Shown here: in pieces, positions 61,159-64,000 of the stretch
Position numbering within the stretch: the first letter of the stretch is position 1
How the letters are laid out: the number at the start of each line of letters is the position of its first letter
Assembly (NCBI GenBank): GCA_910587135.1
Contig: CAJULF010000009.1
Location: 12,000 to 75,999 of the forward strand
Origin: an uncultured Oscillospiraceae bacterium
GTDB lineage: Bacteria > Bacillota > Clostridia > Oscillospirales > Ruminococcaceae
Length of the DNA stretch: 64,000 nucleotides
Direction: 5' to 3'
The notes under the pieces: generated by a model
The model's input: the letters and a program-made list of their open reading frames with translations, nothing else
What the model was told of the DNA's origin: nothing
Databases searched by the model: none
Position numbers and translations under genes: made by a program

Positions 61159-61737
61159 ATGGAATATTATGAAAATGAGGAGTTCAGCAAGCTTGATATT
61201 TCGGGCAGCGAGTATTCGGATGTCAGATTTACCGATTGTGAATTCACGGACTGCACATTTTCGGAGCTTAAGCTGAAAAACGTATTATTTTCGGGCTGCG
61301 GCTTTGCCCGTTGCCACGCCTCATCGCTTGAGTTCAAAGACAGCAGCTTTAACGATACCCGTCTTTTCAACTGTACGATTTACGGCATGAATTGGGGTGA
61401 GCTTATGTCTGCGGGAGCGTTCTCCGAGCCAATAAGCGAAATGAGCGGGTGCAGATTACGCGGCGGAATATTTGAAAGAATGAGTATGAGGAAATTTGAT
61501 TTCAGGGGAAATTCGCTGCTTGAGTGTCTGTTTTCGGAATGCGACCTGCGTGAGAGCGATTTTACGGCGTGTGACCTAAGCAAGACCGAATTTCTGCACT
61601 GCGACTTGCGCAAGTCGGATTTCCGCGGAGCGAGCGGATATAATCCCGATATATTTTCCTGCAAAATGAAAGGAGCGGCGTTTTCGAGCCCCGATGCGCT
61701 GTCGCTTCTCAATGCGTTGGAAATAAAGATCGACTGA
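61159..61737 (+). CDS. Pentapeptide-repeat protein (Qnr/McbG-like)
   Basis: The 192-residue protein is made of pentapeptide repeats with Phe or Leu at the centre (FTDCEFTDCTFSELKLKNVL, DFRGNSLLECLFSECDLRES). They form a right-handed beta-helix that can imitate DNA. The break near residues 78-95 (GMNWGELMSAGAF) is like the loop in Qnr-type proteins, which protect DNA gyrase. Its place in the StiP cluster, 15 bp after the HAD gene, is notable, because toxin- or stress-linked operons often carry such proteins. A target other than gyrase is possible. Confidence 0.87.
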   Translation: MEYYENEEFSKLDISGSEYSDVRFTDCEFTDCTFSELKLKNVLFSGCGFARCHASSLEFKDSSFNDTRLFNCTIYGMNWGELMSAGAFSEPISEMSGCRLRGGIFERMSMRKFDFRGNSLLECLFSECDLRESDFTACDLSKTEFLHCDLRKSDFRGASGYNPDIFSCKMKGAAFSSPDALSLLNALEIKID

Positions 61738-61751
61738 CGAAAGGAGCCCGT

Positions 61752-62105
61752 ATGTTCGGATTGTTCAAAAGGAAAATAAAAATCGGAAAAACCGAAGAGG
61801 AAAAACGCGCCGAGGCGCTTCCGAGGAATAAAAAGGTGCAGTTTGAGCCGATGGAGATAGCAGAGGTGGAAAAGGCGCTGAACGCGGATATGCGGGAGGT
61901 GCTGAAAATGAATCCCGTAAATTACTACGCAACCAAAAACCGCTATCTGCTCTGCATTTTTTGGTACGAGGAGGATTACTCCGAGGTTTATATGAGGTTT
62001 GAGCTGCGCAAGGATGACCTGCCCGCGGGAAAAAGCAAAATGTACAAGATAGATAAGATGCTGCTGCGCGACATACTCAGGAAGTTCGGGCAGAACATTT
62101 TTTAG
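61752..62105 (+). CDS. Small protein of unknown function in the StiP cluster
   Basis: This 117-residue soluble protein is basic at the start (MFGLFKRKIKIGKTEEEKR) and mixed alpha/beta after residue 30 (VQFEPMEIAEVEKALNADMR, YYATKNRYLLCIFWYEEDYS). No family is recognised. AAAGGAG lies seven bases before the ATG and 14 bp separate it from the pentapeptide gene, so it belongs to the same transcript. Confidence 0.75.
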   Translation: MFGLFKRKIKIGKTEEEKRAEALPRNKKVQFEPMEIAEVEKALNADMREVLKMNPVNYYATKNRYLLCIFWYEEDYSEVYMRFELRKDDLPAGKSKMYKIDKMLLRDILRKFGQNIF

Positions 62106-62296
62106 CACAAGTACAAGCCGCGCAATAATCGGGGAGCATATGCGCCGAAAGCAGAAATCGGCATTTCGCCCATGCTGGAAATTTCTCGCAAGAGCCTGAG
62201 AGCACAGCACGGGGCGGAGAGCTGCGTTCTCAGGCGGGTCGCGGAAAAATTTAAATATAAAAGCAAAAATTTTTAAATTAAAATCAGGAGGCATAT

Positions 62297-62989
62297 ATGA
62301 ACATATTGGATTGTCCGATAAAATTTGACAAGAACAGCTTTTTTGACCTTGTTTCGCTGTCCGCGGGAGCGGCGATAGCGCGCCAGTTGGCTATGGGAGA
62401 GATTGTTATAGGTCAAAGCGGATGGAACGTTGACATAAAGAACGGGAGAATTTCTTTCGGAGATAAGAGCTTTGACTCGGGGGTACTCGGCACAGAGAGC
62501 GAAAGCTCCCACACATGGCTGTGGGGCTGGGCGAACAAGGAGAGCGGGCTTCCCGAAAGAGCCGCCGCTCCCGCAAGGCGAGCCTCAAAAACGCTTAAGG
62601 GCGTTCCGGAATTCGCGAACGCGAGCTTTTTGCTGGACGAGCTTCACAACGGTCATAATATAGCAATGGTATGCTGCGGGATAACGGACGGAAACACCTG
62701 CTATTATCGGTGTCCATATGACGGTGGCGCGCTTTTCGTGCAGATATCGGGGCTGCCCGATGAGATTTTCGCGCCGCTTGCGCCCGAAGTGCTTGCGCGG
62801 CAATATTTACAGGTCATACAGTCCCTTTATTGTGACCACAGGCTGCTGGCGGCAGGTATGCTGTGGCTAAACGGGCACGATTTTAAGGAGAGCGCCTCAC
62901 GCATAGAAGGCGGCGGCATAACGTTTGATTTTGAGGAAGCGGGAGGGATAACGAGGGTTGCCAACGTCAGCATGATGCTTACGCCGTAA
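62297..62989 (+). CDS. DUF6882-like protein of unknown function
   Basis: The 230-residue soluble protein begins with a region on keeping activity (FFDLVSLSAGAAIARQLAMG) and contains a central SSHTWLWGWANKE segment and GHNIAMVCCGITDGNTCYY. These match, from memory, the family known as DUF6882. A late helical region (FAPLAPEVLARQYLQVIQSL) follows. AGGAGG stands before the ATG. The 191-bp gap before it shows only AT-rich and hairpin-poor sequence. It is probably co-transcribed with the StiP cluster, but the link is less tight than among the first genes. Confidence 0.72.
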   Translation: MNILDCPIKFDKNSFFDLVSLSAGAAIARQLAMGEIVIGQSGWNVDIKNGRISFGDKSFDSGVLGTESESSHTWLWGWANKESGLPERAAAPARRASKTLKGVPEFANASFLLDELHNGHNIAMVCCGITDGNTCYYRCPYDGGALFVQISGLPDEIFAPLAPEVLARQYLQVIQSLYCDHRLLAAGMLWLNGHDFKESASRIEGGGITFDFEEAGGITRVANVSMMLTP

Positions 62990-63006
62990 CTCCGGGCAGG
63001 ATTGAT

Positions 63007-63846
63007 ATGGACAATACGGGCTTTATGCAGAGTCGTGGAAAAGCTGTCGAGCGCAGTCTGCACGAGGATTTCAGCAGGACTATCCTGCGGCGCTTTACAA
63101 AGGCGCTGGAGGATTTCAGGCTGACAGAGCGCGGAGATAAGATTGCCGTATGCATTTCGGGCGGCAAGGACTCCATGCTGATGTCCAAGCTGTTTCAAGA
63201 AAAGCTGTCGCACGGCAGCGAGTTCGAGGCGGTCTACCTTGTGATGGACCCCGGGTACAGCCCCGAAAACCGTGCCGCCATTGAAAAAAATGCCGAAATA
63301 CTTGGTATTCCCGTTACTATATTTGAAACTGACATCTATCAATCGGTGTATAACGTCGGGGACAGCCCCTGCTTTTTATGCTCGAGAATGCGCCGCGGAC
63401 ATCTTTACAGCAGGGCACGCGAGCTGGGCTGCAATAAAATCGCTCTCGGGCACCACTACGACGATATTATAGAAACGATACTTATGAGCATGCTTTACGG
63501 CGGGCAGGTACGCACAATGATGCCAAAGGTAAAAAGCGCGAATTACGACGGCATGGAGCTTATCCGGCCCATGTACTACATCCGCGAAGACGATATAAAG
63601 GCGTGGTGCGCGGCAAACTCTCTAAATTTTATCAGCTGTGCCTGTCGGGTAACGGAGCGGTGCAATGGCGGGGACGGCGCGAACGGCTCAAAGCGTGCAG
63701 AGATAAAGCGGCTTATCGCGCAGCTAAAGGAAACCAACCCACAGGTTGAGGGGAATATTTTTCACAGCGTTATGAATGTGGAGCTTAACGCTATAATTGA
63801 GTGTAAGTTTAATAATGAAAGACATAACTTTCTGGAGTTTTATTGA
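63007..63846 (+). CDS. TtcA-like tRNA thiolation ATP pyrophosphatase
   Basis: The 279-residue enzyme has the PP-loop SGGKDSML (residues 57-64) and the TtcA-type cluster motif SPCFLCSRMRRGHLY (near 120-134). GHHYDDIIETILM (near 146) and a later ISCACRVTERC (near 212) with the third cysteine follow. TtcA makes 2-thiocytidine at tRNA position 32 with an oxygen-sensitive [4Fe-4S] cluster. Many anaerobes have paralogues acting elsewhere. It begins 17 bp after the DUF6882-like gene. An RNA-modifying or nucleoside-modifying enzyme next to a Pelota fusion could belong to the same pathway, but that is inference. Confidence 0.85.
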   Translation: MDNTGFMQSRGKAVERSLHEDFSRTILRRFTKALEDFRLTERGDKIAVCISGGKDSMLMSKLFQEKLSHGSEFEAVYLVMDPGYSPENRAAIEKNAEILGIPVTIFETDIYQSVYNVGDSPCFLCSRMRRGHLYSRARELGCNKIALGHHYDDIIETILMSMLYGGQVRTMMPKVKSANYDGMELIRPMYYIREDDIKAWCAANSLNFISCACRVTERCNGGDGANGSKRAEIKRLIAQLKETNPQVEGNIFHSVMNVELNAIIECKFNNERHNFLEFY

Positions 63847-63914
63847 AAAGCTGACATAGGGGTGAGCGTATAAATAATAATTTATGATATTAAGCTATGT
63901 TGACTAAATGCTGA

Positions 63915-64000
63915 AATGCGGTTAAGTCATGTTGACATAAAGCTTAATTATTAAAAAGAATTTCCCGCACCGCTGCAAACAACGCTTTGCGTTGTTTGCG
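63915..64000 (+). repeat. Family B element, copy B4 (cut by window end)
   Basis: The head GTTGACATAAAGCTTAATTA and the core GAATTTCCCGCACCGCTGC with GCAAACAACGCTTTGCGTT are the same as in B3, in opposite orientation. A second, degenerate head (ATGTTGACTAAATGC) lies just upstream, at 63897. Confidence 0.65.

Overview
The window looks like chromosome of an anaerobic, Gram-positive, probably spore-forming gut clostridium (Clostridia, Oscillospirales/Ruminococcus-like). The evidence is a trimeric HydCBA-type [FeFe] hydrogenase, a SpoIIQ-like LytM protein, a type I dockerin protein, (S/N)PxTG-type surface anchors, a ThiI without rhodanese domain beside a cysteine desulfurase, QueH, rubredoxin, and Bacillus/Clostridium-type AGGAGG ribosome sites. 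No taxonomic marker was tested by search.

Layout. 0-4.4 kb (minus): a cut-off membrane protein, pncC, thiI, cysteine desulfurase and rubredoxin, with a gap holding a small-RNA candidate and two dispersed repeats. 4.8-10.2 kb (plus): a polyprenyl-phosphate sugar transferase, an O-antigen-polymerase-like protein, pgsA and a histidinol-phosphatase-like PHP protein. 10.2-13.8 kb (minus): a GH25 lysozyme and a Na/Pi symporter. 14.5-19.1 kb: a SpoIIQ-like protein, then coiled-coil protein/coaD/rsmD and uvrC. 19.7-24.4 kb (plus): a PHP protein, a two-component pair and an unknown polytopic protein. 24.5-28.3 kb: a SUKH-like protein, a LacI regulator, hpf, queH and rnhA.

28.3-42.3 kb (minus) is one nearly gapless operon of ten genes: two LolD/MacB-type ABC ATPases (one ending in an AbrB-like domain), a giant solute-binding protein, two pairs of sugar-type permeases, an NHL/TPR protein, a YIP1 protein and a DUF5696 protein. 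It starts at a TTGACA-17-TATAAT promoter followed by a perfect 17-bp LacI-type operator. The ATPase type does not match the permease type, so the transport logic is not textbook. 42.7-48.1 kb (minus) carries four surface proteins: a cohesin-like PTG-anchored protein, a dockerin protein and two paralogous SPDTG-anchored proteins. A tRNA-Arg(CCT) follows, then a His-rich lipoprotein, then hydCBA (51.6-55.8 kb).

56.3-63.8 kb (plus): an ECF sigma factor with a secreted single-pass protein, a 42-codon membrane protein whose promoter sits inside the preceding terminator, and then a cluster led by a 702-residue fusion of phosphoribosyltransferase, TRSP, StiP and Pelota domains. HAD phosphatase, pentapeptide-repeat, two unknown and TtcA-like genes follow. 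This is a condensed version of the nucleoside-making module known from tellurium-resistance (Ter) stress operons, with no ter gene in view.

Running through all this are two families of intergenic MITE-like elements. Family A (about 190 bp, eight or nine copies) keeps a fixed two-hairpin fold while its stem sequences change in a compensated way, and four copies start exactly at the foot of a terminator-like hairpin. These elements, the StiP fusion cluster and the ABC operon are the most promising subjects for follow-up.
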